This document shows, in pieces, positions 1-8,820 of a stretch of 64,000 nt of DNA. Position 1 is the first letter of the stretch, and the number at the start of each line of letters is the position of its first letter. The stretch lies in the NCBI GenBank assembly GCA_947450325.1, contig CANFUT010000015.1, forward strand, positions 32,730-96,729, given 5' to 3'. The notes beneath the pieces are model-generated. The model saw only the letters and a list, made by a program, of their open reading frames with translations, was not told the DNA's origin and searched no databases. The stretch is from Flavobacteriia bacterium (GTDB lineage: Bacteria > Bacteroidota > Bacteroidia > Flavobacteriales_D > Crocinitomicaceae). The translations under genes and the position numbers were made by a program.

Positions 1-1693
1 GTATACTGCCAGTTGCTTCTTGGATAATTACCCTTGCGCCTGGTGCAAATTCAAAAGTCATCCCAGTTATTGTAATATCCACACCTGCGGGAATTACTAG
101 CGAAGTTTCAATTCGCACAATACCACTTGTGGAATTAAACGGGTTATTAGAAAGTCCTCCTTGTGACCATGTTCCAGAGGTTGTTGCTGTAAATGTACTT
201 TCATCAAATGGAGCAGCATTTAAGCAGCATTCAGTATTTGTTAAATACTCGTTTGAGTAATTAGCTCCATCAATTTGGCCTGGTAAAGTATATCCAAATA
301 AATGCTTATTATCAACAAAGGTTGAACCTTGAGAATTGATTCCAAGATTTAAGACATAATTGAAGGCGATAATAGGGTTAGTAGAAAAATTAGCAGCCGT
401 TGGTGTATTTGGATTCGTCAGTCTAAAAAGTCCAGTCGCACTTGCAAAATACATATTACCATCTAAAGCAAGTTCTATAGAGCCAAATTGTATCTGGTCT
501 TGTCGTGTTTGTGGAATTGCTAGAGGATTAACAGGATATGTAGCGTTTGTTAGGTCAATTGTATATACTCTCTGACTTACAGGCTGAGTTAATGGACTTG
601 CTTCATTGGTAGAGCAAGTGAAATAAATCAAATTTTTATTCGGAGAAAATTCTATTCCTGCAATTGGTTTTGCAACTGTTGACGGACTTCCTACAATGGG
701 TACATTTATTGTTTGATTATTTAACAATGTTAAAAAATTTTGGCTTACTTCAAAATATTTTACGCAATAATTATCCACATTTCCAAAACCAATTCTTGAT
801 TCAAAAGCAATTTTAAAAGTATTTGTTACACTGTCAAATACCATTTCTAATTCTGCACGAGTTTGGCTCGCGGAGATAATCGTTGAATGATTGAATCTTT
901 TCCAATATCTTAATGTACCATCTGATAAAATTTTGATGGAGTACAAATTGTTTTTCATTTTGCAAGCAATAATTCTACTGCCATCAAGTTGTAGTTTTGA
1001 ACCGGCAATGGAAGCTGTACTCATCGAGCAATCTTCAGCCCAAGATGCTGCAGTAACTTGTGTGTCACCATTTGTATTTATAGGATTAGATGTAGTTGTG
1101 CTCGTAAATATAGGATTTGAAATGGTTAATCCTAAAAAACTAGGTGTTGGCTCATACCATACTCCACGTGCAATTACAACCCCTAAAATAGCATCATAAA
1201 TTGCGTAAACAGGCACAGAACTCGCATATCCTGGCAAAGATTTTTGACCTGAATCACCACTCCAATACGTTGCGACCCCAAAAATGTAATATTGATTACA
1301 ATTTTTGGGATGCGGAACAATTAATTGCTCTGCACCACCATCTCCTTCAGGTTGGTTGAAATTACCGATGGTTAGCTGATTTGGCTGACTCGCAGACCAA
1401 GCATAATCTCGATATTGCCCATTAGTACCATCGTAAATGGCGCCATCAATGATAAAGAATTTCAACGCGCCAGTTGCAATGTCACTGATACCATTTGAAC
1501 CGTGGAGTGCACTCCAACCATCGTAATAGTCGAAAGGGTCTGATGGATCGTTTGTGGGGAGTGGGGTGATGGGGAGTGGTTGAGCAACATTTGTTGTCGC
1601 TGGCCTTGACACCCGTGGTGCACTGATCCAAACAGGATTTTGCGACCAACAACAAATTGGTAGGCAAATTGTAAAAAAAAGTTTTTTTAGCAT
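1..1693 (-). CDS. Secreted beta-propeller-like protein, 3' end outside the window (partial)
   Basis: An uninterrupted minus-strand frame runs from an ATG at 1693 off the left edge, giving 564 visible residues. It begins MLKKLFFTICLPICCWSQ, a signal peptide ending in the WSQ cleavage context common in Bacteroidetes exported proteins. Motifs such as GIEFSPN (about residue 340) and the later FGSIELALDGNMYFA are typical of propeller blades in Bacteroidetes T9SS cargo. The last visible part, with GTWSQGG, looks like the start of another beta-rich module. The C-terminal sorting domain, if any, is off the window. It diverges from the XRE gene at 1788 across a 94-bp gap. The frame and partial status are certain; the propeller assignment is inference. 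Confidence 0.8.
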   Translation of the reverse strand, partial: MLKKLFFTICLPICCWSQNPVWISAPRVSRPATTNVAQPLPITPLPTNDPSDPFDYYDGWSALHGSNGISDIATGALKFFIIDGAIYDGTNGQYRDYAWSASQPNQLTIGNFNQPEGDGGAEQLIVPHPKNCNQYYIFGVATYWSGDSGQKSLPGYASSVPVYAIYDAILGVVIARGVWYEPTPSFLGLTISNPIFTSTTTSNPINTNGDTQVTAASWAEDCSMSTASIAGSKLQLDGSRIIACKMKNNLYSIKILSDGTLRYWKRFNHSTIISASQTRAELEMVFDSVTNTFKIAFESRIGFGNVDNYCVKYFEVSQNFLTLLNNQTINVPIVGSPSTVAKPIAGIEFSPNKNLIYFTCSTNEASPLTQPVSQRVYTIDLTNATYPVNPLAIPQTRQDQIQFGSIELALDGNMYFASATGLFRLTNPNTPTAANFSTNPIIAFNYVLNLGINSQGSTFVDNKHLFGYTLPGQIDGANYSNEYLTNTECCLNAAPFDESTFTATTSGTWSQGGLSNNPFNSTSGIVRIETSLVIPAGVDITITGMTFEFAPGARVIIQEATGSI

Positions 1694-1751
1694 AATTATA
1701 GTTTTTAGCAAATCTAACAATGATTTGACATTTTTTTTGTATTTTGGTGGT

Positions 1752-1763
1752 ACTAAATTTAGT
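1752..1763. promoter_or_regulatory. 12-bp perfect palindrome, candidate operator of the XRE regulator
   Basis: ACTAAATTTAGT is a perfect 12-bp palindrome in the 94-bp divergent gap, 24 bp before the regulator ATG. XRE regulators commonly bind such dyads to repress their own promoter, so it is a candidate autoregulatory site that could also act on the divergent secreted-protein gene. No binding evidence exists, and AT-rich DNA produces such palindromes by chance. Confidence 0.35.
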
Positions 1764-1787
1764 GTATTTGGTTCTAATTTATACGTT

Positions 1788-2135
1788 ATGGCTAAAAAAA
1801 TAGGGGAAAAAATCCGGCAAATTCGTGAACTAAAAGGCATGTCACAAGAGTATGTTGCAAGTGAATTAGGGGTATCACAAAAAGCATATAGTAAAATGGA
1901 AACCAGTCAAACTAAAATTGACTGGGATAAAATTACATCGGTAGCAAAAATTTTCAGTATTGATGCATTGGATATTGTCTCGTTTGACGATAATTTAGTT
2001 TTTAATAATTATTCTCGAGCTGGAAAGGCACAAACATTTAATAATATGCCAAATGATTTTATTGATATGTATGAAAAAAGAATTGAAGAATTAAAAGAAG
2101 AAGTGATTTTCTTACGTTCACAATTAATGCGTTAA
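1788..2135 (+). CDS. XRE-family helix-turn-helix transcriptional regulator
   Basis: 115 residues from the chosen ATG at 1788. An upstream in-frame ATG at 1725 would add 21 residues (FFLYFGGTKF...) that do not resemble a regulator and would run through the palindrome and likely promoter, so it was not used. Residues about 7-62 form a Cro/CI-type HTH (MSQEYVASELGVSQKAYSKME, the recognition helix region). The C-terminus (EKRIEELKEEVIFLRSQ) is a short coiled coil, probably for dimerisation. It ends 1 bp before the ATG of the 640-aa secreted protein, so the two are translationally coupled and the regulator probably controls that adhesin-like product. A regulator placed this tightly against a single surface protein is unusual. 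Confidence 0.85.
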   Translation: MAKKIGEKIRQIRELKGMSQEYVASELGVSQKAYSKMETSQTKIDWDKITSVAKIFSIDALDIVSFDDNLVFNNYSRAGKAQTFNNMPNDFIDMYEKRIEELKEEVIFLRSQLMR

Positions 2136-2136
2136 G

Positions 2137-4059
2137 ATGAGGTTTATGATTTTTCGCCTAGCATTATTTTACTTTTTATTTGATTATTCACTTTCATTAC
2201 AATGTCAAACGATAATGTTTCAAGATTCTTGGAGAGGCGGAATAACTGCTGCTGGAGGATACACAGGAGAAAGTGCTGGTACAATAAATTTCAATTTGGA
2301 CATCGAGTCAATGTCTACCATTAAAAAAGCATATATCATTGCAGGAGCTAATGGCAAACCTGAACCTATTACAATTAATTTAAATGGAAACTTAATTGAG
2401 TTTTCTGAAAATTCATCATTCACTAATACATTTATTGGTCAATCTGGACCTCCAGGACCAACTAAAAATTATTTTCAAGAAGTAACAGAAATTATTGATA
2501 GCAACGTCAATAATTATACTTTAACTGTTCCTGCTCAAAATAACTTAGATTATAATAGATTTGCTTTTTATTACCTAATTGTTTGTTACGAAAATCAATT
2601 TTCACCAGTTTGCGCTTCATCAATTATTATTCATGATCAGAATGTACAAGGCATCTTAAATTACAATTTAAATGATCTTTCTGCTATGAATACTTCAGAA
2701 GAAATTGCACTATCTTTTAATGGTTTTACATATTGCAGTACATTATTAGATGGGTCTTTTGTTTTGGTGAATTCAAATAATATTGGTTCAATAGGTGGTG
2801 AAGAACCAAATAGTTTAGTTCAATATTGTGATGGAGTAAATAGCCATTTTAAATACAGTAATAATACAATAGTTGGTATTTCAAACGATACACCAGATAA
2901 TTTGATGAACGGCACTGATGCACTAGCAAATATAAATAATTATGTGACTAATTATTCTACATCTTTGAACTTGAAACTCGAATACTTTAATTTGGCAAAT
3001 ATTGATGGCTGTAAATCAAATTCACCTGTTTGTTGGGTGATAGCCTACTCAACCCCATGCCAACCCCAAAACGTAACCGTTACGCCCGACACCACCATCT
3101 GCCCAGACACCCAAGTGCAACTTTCAGCCACTGGCGGTACTTCGACAGGCACAGCACCAGCTTATGAATGGTGGCCACACAAAGATTTATCCTGTTACGA
3201 TTGTCCAAATCCAATTTTTTCGGGAGATTCTTCTCAGCTTTACACAGTGCGTATTTGGGGCAATGACAGTTGTTCGGTGGTGCGCCCCATCATGATTCAT
3301 GTGCGCACAAAACCCAAAACTACTTTGTATAACCAAAGCAATAGTTTGTGCGCAGATTCTACCGCCTTTGTAAATTGGCAAACAGCAGGCGCAAATACCT
3401 ATTCGCTAGACAATGGTGCTTTTCAACCTGCTGGTTTTTACAATCAATTGCCAGCCGGCGAGCATCTTTTGACCGTGCGCGACGCATTTGGTTGCACGTA
3501 CGACACCTTGGTTTTGATTGATGATTATAGCAGTGTAGTTGCCAATTTGAGCGTATCTCCCCTTTCTGGCGAAGCGCCGTTGGTCGTGCAAATCACGAAC
3601 CAAAGCACCGAATTCACAGATTACAGTTGGAGCGTGAACAACAACATTCAACCCAACGCAAGCAATTCATTTGAAGCTTTTACCGCTGGCGAATACACCA
3701 TCCAACTCATCGCTTGGCAAAATGATCCAACGTGCGCCGACACTGCTTTTCAAACGATTTCGGTTACAAGTGCTGGTTTTTACATTCTAGGAAGCAGTTT
3801 GGTTTCCGCTAGTAGCAATGCACAAAATACCTTTTCGGTGCTTACGAATGGTACGCCCATCGTAAAAGTCAATTTATACGATGTCCAAGGCAGATTATTG
3901 AAAACCAAAACCATCCTACAACTCATCGCTGGTTCCAACACGATTTGGAGTGCATCAGAATTGAGTGATATTGCCTCAGAAATGGTTCTCTACAGAATCG
4001 AATGGCAAAATGCAGCTGAAAGCGGCGAATTGAAAGGGAAAGTTTTGATTCTAAAGTGA
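2137..4059 (+). CDS. Secreted PKD-domain protein with T9SS C-terminal sorting domain
   Basis: 640 residues. Residues 1-24 are a signal peptide ending LSLQCQ. Residues about 25-300 form a beta-rich N-terminal domain I do not recognise. From about residue 307 there are Ig/PKD-like modules (repeated TICPDTQVQL, SLCADSTAFV), with a PKD-like domain at about 466-545 (SPLSGEAPLVVQITNQS). The last ~80 residues (VNLYDVQGRLLKTK ... GKVLILK) match a type-A T9SS sorting domain, so the protein is probably exported to the cell surface. Base composition changes sharply near 3040-3060: the N-terminal third is very AT-rich, while the remainder uses many more C/G third positions. That suggests a replaced N-terminal domain. 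It is coupled to the XRE regulator one base upstream. Confidence 0.8.
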   Translation: MRFMIFRLALFYFLFDYSLSLQCQTIMFQDSWRGGITAAGGYTGESAGTINFNLDIESMSTIKKAYIIAGANGKPEPITINLNGNLIEFSENSSFTNTFIGQSGPPGPTKNYFQEVTEIIDSNVNNYTLTVPAQNNLDYNRFAFYYLIVCYENQFSPVCASSIIIHDQNVQGILNYNLNDLSAMNTSEEIALSFNGFTYCSTLLDGSFVLVNSNNIGSIGGEEPNSLVQYCDGVNSHFKYSNNTIVGISNDTPDNLMNGTDALANINNYVTNYSTSLNLKLEYFNLANIDGCKSNSPVCWVIAYSTPCQPQNVTVTPDTTICPDTQVQLSATGGTSTGTAPAYEWWPHKDLSCYDCPNPIFSGDSSQLYTVRIWGNDSCSVVRPIMIHVRTKPKTTLYNQSNSLCADSTAFVNWQTAGANTYSLDNGAFQPAGFYNQLPAGEHLLTVRDAFGCTYDTLVLIDDYSSVVANLSVSPLSGEAPLVVQITNQSTEFTDYSWSVNNNIQPNASNSFEAFTAGEYTIQLIAWQNDPTCADTAFQTISVTSAGFYILGSSLVSASSNAQNTFSVLTNGTPIVKVNLYDVQGRLLKTKTILQLIAGSNTIWSASELSDIASEMVLYRIEWQNAAESGELKGKVLILK

Positions 4060-4148
4060 AAATGGATTAGACAAGGTTCACATTTCATCTAATAATCTAT
4101 TAATCCAATAATCTATTAATCCAACTACCCAAAAATCCTCCAAAAACA

Positions 4149-4179
4149 TTGACCAAATAATTTATAATACCTAAATTCG
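4149..4179 (+). promoter_or_regulatory. Probable sigma-A promoter of acn
   Basis: TTG at 4149-4151, a 20-base spacer and TAAATTCG at 4172-4179 match the Bacteroidetes primary promoter form TTG-N20-TAnnTTTG with one mismatch in the -7 box. It lies 40 bp before the aconitase ATG at 4219. Confidence 0.5.
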
Positions 4180-4218
4180 CACACGACAAAATAAAGATAC
4201 AATTTAACACATATTTCT

Positions 4219-6492
4219 ATGGTTTTTGATTTAGACATGATTAAGAAAGTGTATGCTAAATTTCCGGAGCGCATTCAGGCGGCACGTGAAATTACGGGCA
4301 AACCGTTGACACTTTCAGAAAAAATCCTTTACGCTCACTTGTGGGACGGAAATGCAACTACAGCATTTGAAAGAGGAAAATCTTACGTGGATTTTGCACC
4401 AGACCGTGTAGCGATGCAAGATGCAACGGCGCAAATGGCGTTGTTACAGTTTATGCAAGCAGGTAGAAAAAAAGTGGCTGTTCCATCTACGGTGCATGCA
4501 GATCACTTGATTCAAGCAAAATTAGGCGCAAGCAAAGATTTACAAGAATCGCTAAATCAAAACAACGAAGTATTTAACTTTTTGTCATCCATTTCAAACA
4601 AATATGGTATCGGTTTCTGGAAACCAGGAGCTGGAATCATTCACCAAGTAGTACTAGAAAACTACGCATTCCCAGGTGGAATGATGATTGGAACAGATTC
4701 TCACACAGTGAACGCTGGTGGATTGGGAATGGTTGCAGTTGGAGTTGGTGGTGCTGACGCGGTAGACGTGATGGCTGGAATGGCTTGGGAATTGAAATTT
4801 CCTAAATTAATCGGAATCAAATTGACTGGAAAACTGAATGGTTGGACTTCTGCGAAAGACGTTATTTTGCGTGTGGCAGATATCTTGACTGTAAAAGGTG
4901 GAACGGGTGCAATTGTAGAATATTTTGGAGACGGTGCGATTTCACTTTCTTGTACAGGAAAAGGAACGATTTGTAACATGGGCGCTGAAATTGGAGCAAC
5001 AACTTCAACTTTCGGTTACGATGATTCAATGCGTAGATATTTGGCTGCAACTGGTCGTCAGGAAGTAGTTGACGCAGCAGATGCGATTGCTGAGCACTTG
5101 ACTGGAGATGCTGAAGTTTATGCAAACCCTGAATTGTATTTTGACCAAGTGATTGAAATCAATTTGTCAGAATTGGAACCATACATCAACGGACCTTTCA
5201 CGCCAGACAGAGGAACACCAGTTTCTAAAATGCGTGCAGAAGCAGAAGCAAATGGATGGCCATTGAAAGTTGAATGGGGATTAATTGGTTCTTGTACAAA
5301 CTCTTCTTACGAAGACATGGCGCGCGCTGCTTCTATCGTAGAACAAGCGGTTGCTCACGGGATTTCTCCAAAAGCAGAATTTGGAATCAATCCAGGTTCT
5401 GAGCAAGTACGTTACACAATCGACCGCGATGGAATCATTGCAACATTCGAAAAAATGGGTACGAAAGTGTTTACAAATGCTTGTGGACCATGTATCGGAC
5501 AATGGGACCGTGAAGGTGCTGAAAAACAAGAAAAAAATACCATCGTTCACTCTTTCAACCGTAATTTCTCGAAAAGAGCGGATGGAAATCCAAATACACA
5601 CGCGTTTGTGACTTCACCAGAAATGGTTGCAGCATTGGCAATTGCAGGTGATTTAGGATTTAATCCATTGACAGATACGTTGACAAATGACAAAGGAGAG
5701 CAAGTAAAATTGAATCCTCCAAAAGGAGATGAATTGCCAACCAAAGGATTTGATGTTGAAGATCCAGGATACCAAGCGCCAGCAGAAGATGGAAGTGGTG
5801 TAACAATCGCTGTAAGTCCAGATTCTTCTCGTTTACAATTGTTGGAAAACTTCCCACTTTGGGACGGAAAAAATATTTTGGGTGCGAAATTATTGATCAA
5901 AGCCAAAGGAAAATGTACAACTGACCACATTTCTATGGCTGGTCCATGGCTGAAATACAGAGGTCACTTAGACAACATTTCAAACAACATGTTGATTGGT
6001 GCTGAAAATGCATTCAACGGAAAAGCAAACTGTGTTGTAAATCAATTGACAGGTGCAGAAGGAGAAGTTCCTGCAGTACAAAGAGCATACAAAGCGGCTG
6101 GAGTTCCATCAATCGTTGTGGGAGATCACAACTATGGTGAAGGTTCATCTCGTGAGCACGCTGCGATGGAGCCACGTCATTTAGGTGTTCGTGCGATCAT
6201 TGTGAAATCATTTGCGCGTATCCACGAAACAAACTTGAAAAAACAAGGAATGTTAGGATTGACGTTTGCGAACGAAGCAGATTACGATAAAATCCAAGAA
6301 GCAGATACATACAACTTCACAGATTTGGAATCTTTTTCTCCAGACAAGCAATTGACTTTGGAAATCGTTCATGCAGATGGTTCGAAAGAAAACATCGCAT
6401 TGAATCATACTTACAACCAACAACAAATTGAGTGGTTCAAAGCAGGTTCAGCGTTGAATTTGATTAAATTAGAAAGTCAGAAAAATAGCTAA
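4219..6492 (+). CDS. acn: Aconitate hydratase (aconitase)
   Basis: 757 residues, full length for the mitochondrial-type aconitase family. It isomerises citrate to isocitrate through cis-aconitate in the cytosolic TCA cycle using a [4Fe-4S] cluster. The cluster ligands are visible as Cys359 (GSCTNSS) and Cys422/Cys425 (ACGPCIGQ). The catalytic swivel domain with [15 protein letters not shown] lies near residues 640-655. The N-terminus ([19 protein letters not shown]) is typical of the Bacteroidetes enzyme. The gene stands alone, with its own promoter upstream and a strong hairpin terminator 20 bp after the stop. Confidence 0.97.
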   Translation: MVFDLDMIKKVYAKFPERIQAAREITGKPLTLSEKILYAHLWDGNATTAFERGKSYVDFAPDRVAMQDATAQMALLQFMQAGRKKVAVPSTVHADHLIQAKLGASKDLQESLNQNNEVFNFLSSISNKYGIGFWKPGAGIIHQVVLENYAFPGGMMIGTDSHTVNAGGLGMVAVGVGGADAVDVMAGMAWELKFPKLIGIKLTGKLNGWTSAKDVILRVADILTVKGGTGAIVEYFGDGAISLSCTGKGTICNMGAEIGATTSTFGYDDSMRRYLAATGRQEVVDAADAIAEHLTGDAEVYANPELYFDQVIEINLSELEPYINGPFTPDRGTPVSKMRAEAEANGWPLKVEWGLIGSCTNSSYEDMARAASIVEQAVAHGISPKAEFGINPGSEQVRYTIDRDGIIATFEKMGTKVFTNACGPCIGQWDREGAEKQEKNTIVHSFNRNFSKRADGNPNTHAFVTSPEMVAALAIAGDLGFNPLTDTLTNDKGEQVKLNPPKGDELPTKGFDVEDPGYQAPAEDGSGVTIAVSPDSSRLQLLENFPLWDGKNILGAKLLIKAKGKCTTDHISMAGPWLKYRGHLDNISNNMLIGAENAFNGKANCVVNQLTGAEGEVPAVQRAYKAAGVPSIVVGDHNYGEGSSREHAAMEPRHLGVRAIIVKSFARIHETNLKKQGMLGLTFANEADYDKIQEADTYNFTDLESFSPDKQLTLEIVHADGSKENIALNHTYNQQQIEWFKAGSALNLIKLESQKNS

Positions 6493-6511
6493 TAAGCGAT
6501 TTGATAAAATG

Positions 6512-6548
6512 AAAATAGGCTGTTCGATTTGAACAGCCTATTTTTTTT
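6512..6548 (+). terminator. Rho-independent terminator of acn
   Basis: A 14-bp perfect stem (AAAATAGGCTGTTC paired with GAACAGCCTATTTT) with a 5-base loop runs into eight T residues. It sits 20 bp after the aconitase stop. Because the left arm is A-rich, it could also work on the opposite strand for the lipoprotein gene that ends at 6560. Confidence 0.9.
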
Positions 6549-6559
6549 GCGGTGTATTT

Positions 6560-7069
6560 TTATCTATATTCTATTAATATTCTTCGTCCTCTACTCCTTG
6601 TTTCACTATCTCGTTCTATCCAAATTAATTTATACTTTGGAAATATTTTTTCAATCTTTAGCGTGTCTTTTTCTGTAATTATTAGCTTTTTGTTGATTCC
6701 CCATTTTGCTGTTATATTCTCCCCACCAATTGATGACAAATAATTTTTGTCGCTTTTTAGTTTCTCAATCTTTGTTACAACAGGGCCTTCAGATAAATAG
6801 TTCCAAAATTCGGTAAATTCACCTTGATCGTTGAAGATGTATTTATCTTCAATATCAAACTCAAAATCTTCCATTGTAAATGTACAATCGTATTTACTTG
6901 CAATTAAAAAATCCTTTTTTGTTCCTGAACATTTAGTCAAATTTGGGCTATGTTCTTCATCATGGACAATATACATCGCAATGATTTTAGCATTTTCTGG
7001 TATTTTAATATCGGTGGTTGAACAACCAGTTATAAAATAAAGAAATAATACAATTGATCCTTTTTTCAT
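6560..7069 (-). CDS. Small predicted lipoprotein, function unknown
   Basis: 169 residues from the ATG at 7069. A start at 7126 is in frame but its extra 19 residues (AKKHKKKPPSE) are encoded by a repeat/hairpin region and precede a clear signal sequence, so the inner start is preferred. The N-terminus MKKGSIVLFLYFITGC is a lipoprotein signal peptide with lipobox Cys16. The mature part has paired cysteines (TKCSGTKK, KYDCTF), suggesting a disulfide, and a mixed alpha/beta pattern. I do not recognise the family. It is flanked by the acn terminator on one side and a duplicated terminator/palindrome repeat on the other, so it probably has its own promoter. Confidence 0.7.
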   Translation of the reverse strand: MKKGSIVLFLYFITGCSTTDIKIPENAKIIAMYIVHDEEHSPNLTKCSGTKKDFLIASKYDCTFTMEDFEFDIEDKYIFNDQGEFTEFWNYLSEGPVVTKIEKLKSDKNYLSSIGGENITAKWGINKKLIITEKDTLKIEKIFPKYKLIWIERDSETRSRGRRILIEYR

Positions 7070-7077
7070 TATAAATT

Positions 7078-7191
7078 TGAAAGCCATCGATTCACTCGGT
7101 GGCTTTTTTTTGTGTTTTTTTGCCACGGATGCACGGATTTCACGGAAAGAGGATAATTTAATTTCTCCTAAAAAATCCGTGCATCCGTGGC
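7078..7191. repeat. Palindromic GCCACGGATG repeat fused to a copy of the dnaN terminator
   Basis: Positions 7081-7112 hold an AAGCCATCGA...TCGGTGGCTT hairpin plus T-run that is nearly identical, in inverse orientation, to the dnaN terminator at 11263-11296. It is followed by a perfect 19-bp inverted repeat (GCCACGGATGCACGGATTT at 7122-7140, complement at 7173-7191) with a 32-base spacer. The same CCACGGATG family recurs at 11169-11251, 18814-18868 and 19875-19907. Confidence 0.8.
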
Positions 7192-7207
7192 TAAAAACTT
7201 ATTTTAT

Positions 7208-8758
7208 TTAATCAATCAAAATCAATTTACCTGAAGCTACTCTATTTTTAGCATCTTTCATTTGGTAGAAATAAATACCTGCTTTTTGTGCTGACAAATC
7301 GATTTCTGTAGTATATCCGTGAAATTCTTGCTGGCTTACTTTTTGTCCCAAGGCATCGAAAACAGTCAGTTGAATGTCGTTGATTTCAGCTTGCTCAACG
7401 TGGAAAATTCCAGTTGAAACATTTGGGTAAATCTTGATTAATGAAGCCAACGTTTGTTCGCCAACACTTCCTAAAAAGCTTACGCAATCTACTACCGATT
7501 CTAAAGTTTGAGTTGTAATTGTTGCAGGATTTGAAAAAGTGTTTAAACCTGTAGAAGAAACAAATACGATATCATTTGCAACAATCGGACTCGTTACCAC
7601 GGTGGCAGCATTGTCTTCACTTAAACAATATACAGTTGAGTTTTCAAAATTCTCATCCATTTTGATGATTCCAATGTGTTTTTGAACCAAAAGCTTAACT
7701 CCATAAATTGGTCCATTTCCAACAGCGAAAACGCGTTTGTTTTTGGTTTCAACGATAGCTACACCAATCATAAATGGTCTTTTGTATGCAACGGTTGCAT
7801 TTAATTCTTTGTTTGCCTTAAAAATTCTTGAGCCAAAGTCAGCAGGATTCATAAAAATGAATGAACTGTCAGATTGCATCTCAAATTTTAACTCATCAGG
7901 AAATTGGCAATCTTGCCCAAAGAAAACGGTTTCGTTTGCATTTTCTCCGTTGAAATCAGTTTTTATTACAGCAATTGAATAGTTGTTTAAATCGAGTGTC
8001 AACATCGCAGGACCGTGATTGGTCATTTCCATGCCGTAAGTTTTAGCATTCAAATATTTTTTGGTCCATTCATAATCTCCAGCATCTGTGAAATGATGTA
8101 AAGTACCAAACTTGGTTGCGGTCGTGCTGTCGTTGTAACCTGAAACATATAATCCATTCGAAGGTGTCGATTGAATCGCATTCACATAAACGGTAGAATC
8201 TCCAGCAGCATCTAAAATATGCGTCCAATCTACAATTCCATTCGATGATAATTTAGCAACGAAAATACTTTCGCCGTAATTGATATTCCCCGCAACTGCA
8301 TATCCACCGTCATTCATTTCTGTAACCGCACTGATTTCATAATATGAATTGTTTGCAATTGCCAAAGATTTAGACCAAAGCGTATCGCCCAAATCATTCA
8401 ATTTCAAAATGTAACCTTCGTATTGCAAGTTATTATTATTGACAGCTTTTCCAACTGCAACATAATCGTTGTTACTGGTTTCTATCAGTTGATTGAAAAC
8501 TACATCGTTTGAAAGTGGACTTTGAACATCTACAAATTTATTCCAAAGATAATTTCCCAAAGAATCGACTTTACAGATAAATCCTGCGTCGAAATAGGAA
8601 ATTCCGGCAAGTAGCAAACCACCGTCAGAAGTTGCCAAAACAGCATTGGCTTCTAAATCACCCGCAGCTTTGTAAAAAACTTTGGTGTAAAGTGAATCTT
8701 GTGACCAAGTGTTCATTGTCATTAAAGTGACAATTGTTAAGAGTAAGTTTTTTTTCAT
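7208..8758 (-). CDS. Secreted beta-propeller protein with T9SS C-terminal sorting domain
   Basis: 516 residues from the ATG at 8758; the reading frame opens slightly earlier only at a TTG. Residues 1-19 are a signal peptide (MKKNLLLTIVTLMTMNTWSQ). The body carries repeats of the form DGGLLLAG...SLGNYLWNK, DGGYAVAGNINYG and GLYVSGYND, which resemble the SBBP/delta-60 propeller repeats of Bacteroidetes surface proteins. The last ~75 residues (IKIYPNVSTGIFHVEQ ... SGKLILID) are a type-A T9SS sorting domain. It should be exported through the outer membrane and cleaved by the PorU sortase. It lies convergent to nothing and 62 bp after mutS2 on the same strand. Function beyond secretion is unknown. 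Confidence 0.85.
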   Translation of the reverse strand: MKKNLLLTIVTLMTMNTWSQDSLYTKVFYKAAGDLEANAVLATSDGGLLLAGISYFDAGFICKVDSLGNYLWNKFVDVQSPLSNDVVFNQLIETSNNDYVAVGKAVNNNNLQYEGYILKLNDLGDTLWSKSLAIANNSYYEISAVTEMNDGGYAVAGNINYGESIFVAKLSSNGIVDWTHILDAAGDSTVYVNAIQSTPSNGLYVSGYNDSTTATKFGTLHHFTDAGDYEWTKKYLNAKTYGMEMTNHGPAMLTLDLNNYSIAVIKTDFNGENANETVFFGQDCQFPDELKFEMQSDSSFIFMNPADFGSRIFKANKELNATVAYKRPFMIGVAIVETKNKRVFAVGNGPIYGVKLLVQKHIGIIKMDENFENSTVYCLSEDNAATVVTSPIVANDIVFVSSTGLNTFSNPATITTQTLESVVDCVSFLGSVGEQTLASLIKIYPNVSTGIFHVEQAEINDIQLTVFDALGQKVSQQEFHGYTTEIDLSAQKAGIYFYQMKDAKNRVASGKLILID

Positions 8759-8820
8759 TTTCTTCAATTTTGATATTAGTAAAAACGAAATACTATGCTA
8801 ATTCGTTTGTAATTAAGAAT

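Noticed and set aside
891..1199. 102-codon plus-strand frame near the left edge
   Set aside because: Antisense to the open partial gene 1-1693, which has a signal peptide and propeller motifs.
7081..7112. Hairpin plus T-run as terminator of the 6560-7069 lipoprotein gene
   Set aside because: It lies upstream of that gene and its T-run is on the plus strand, where no gene precedes it; better explained as a duplicated dnaN terminator.
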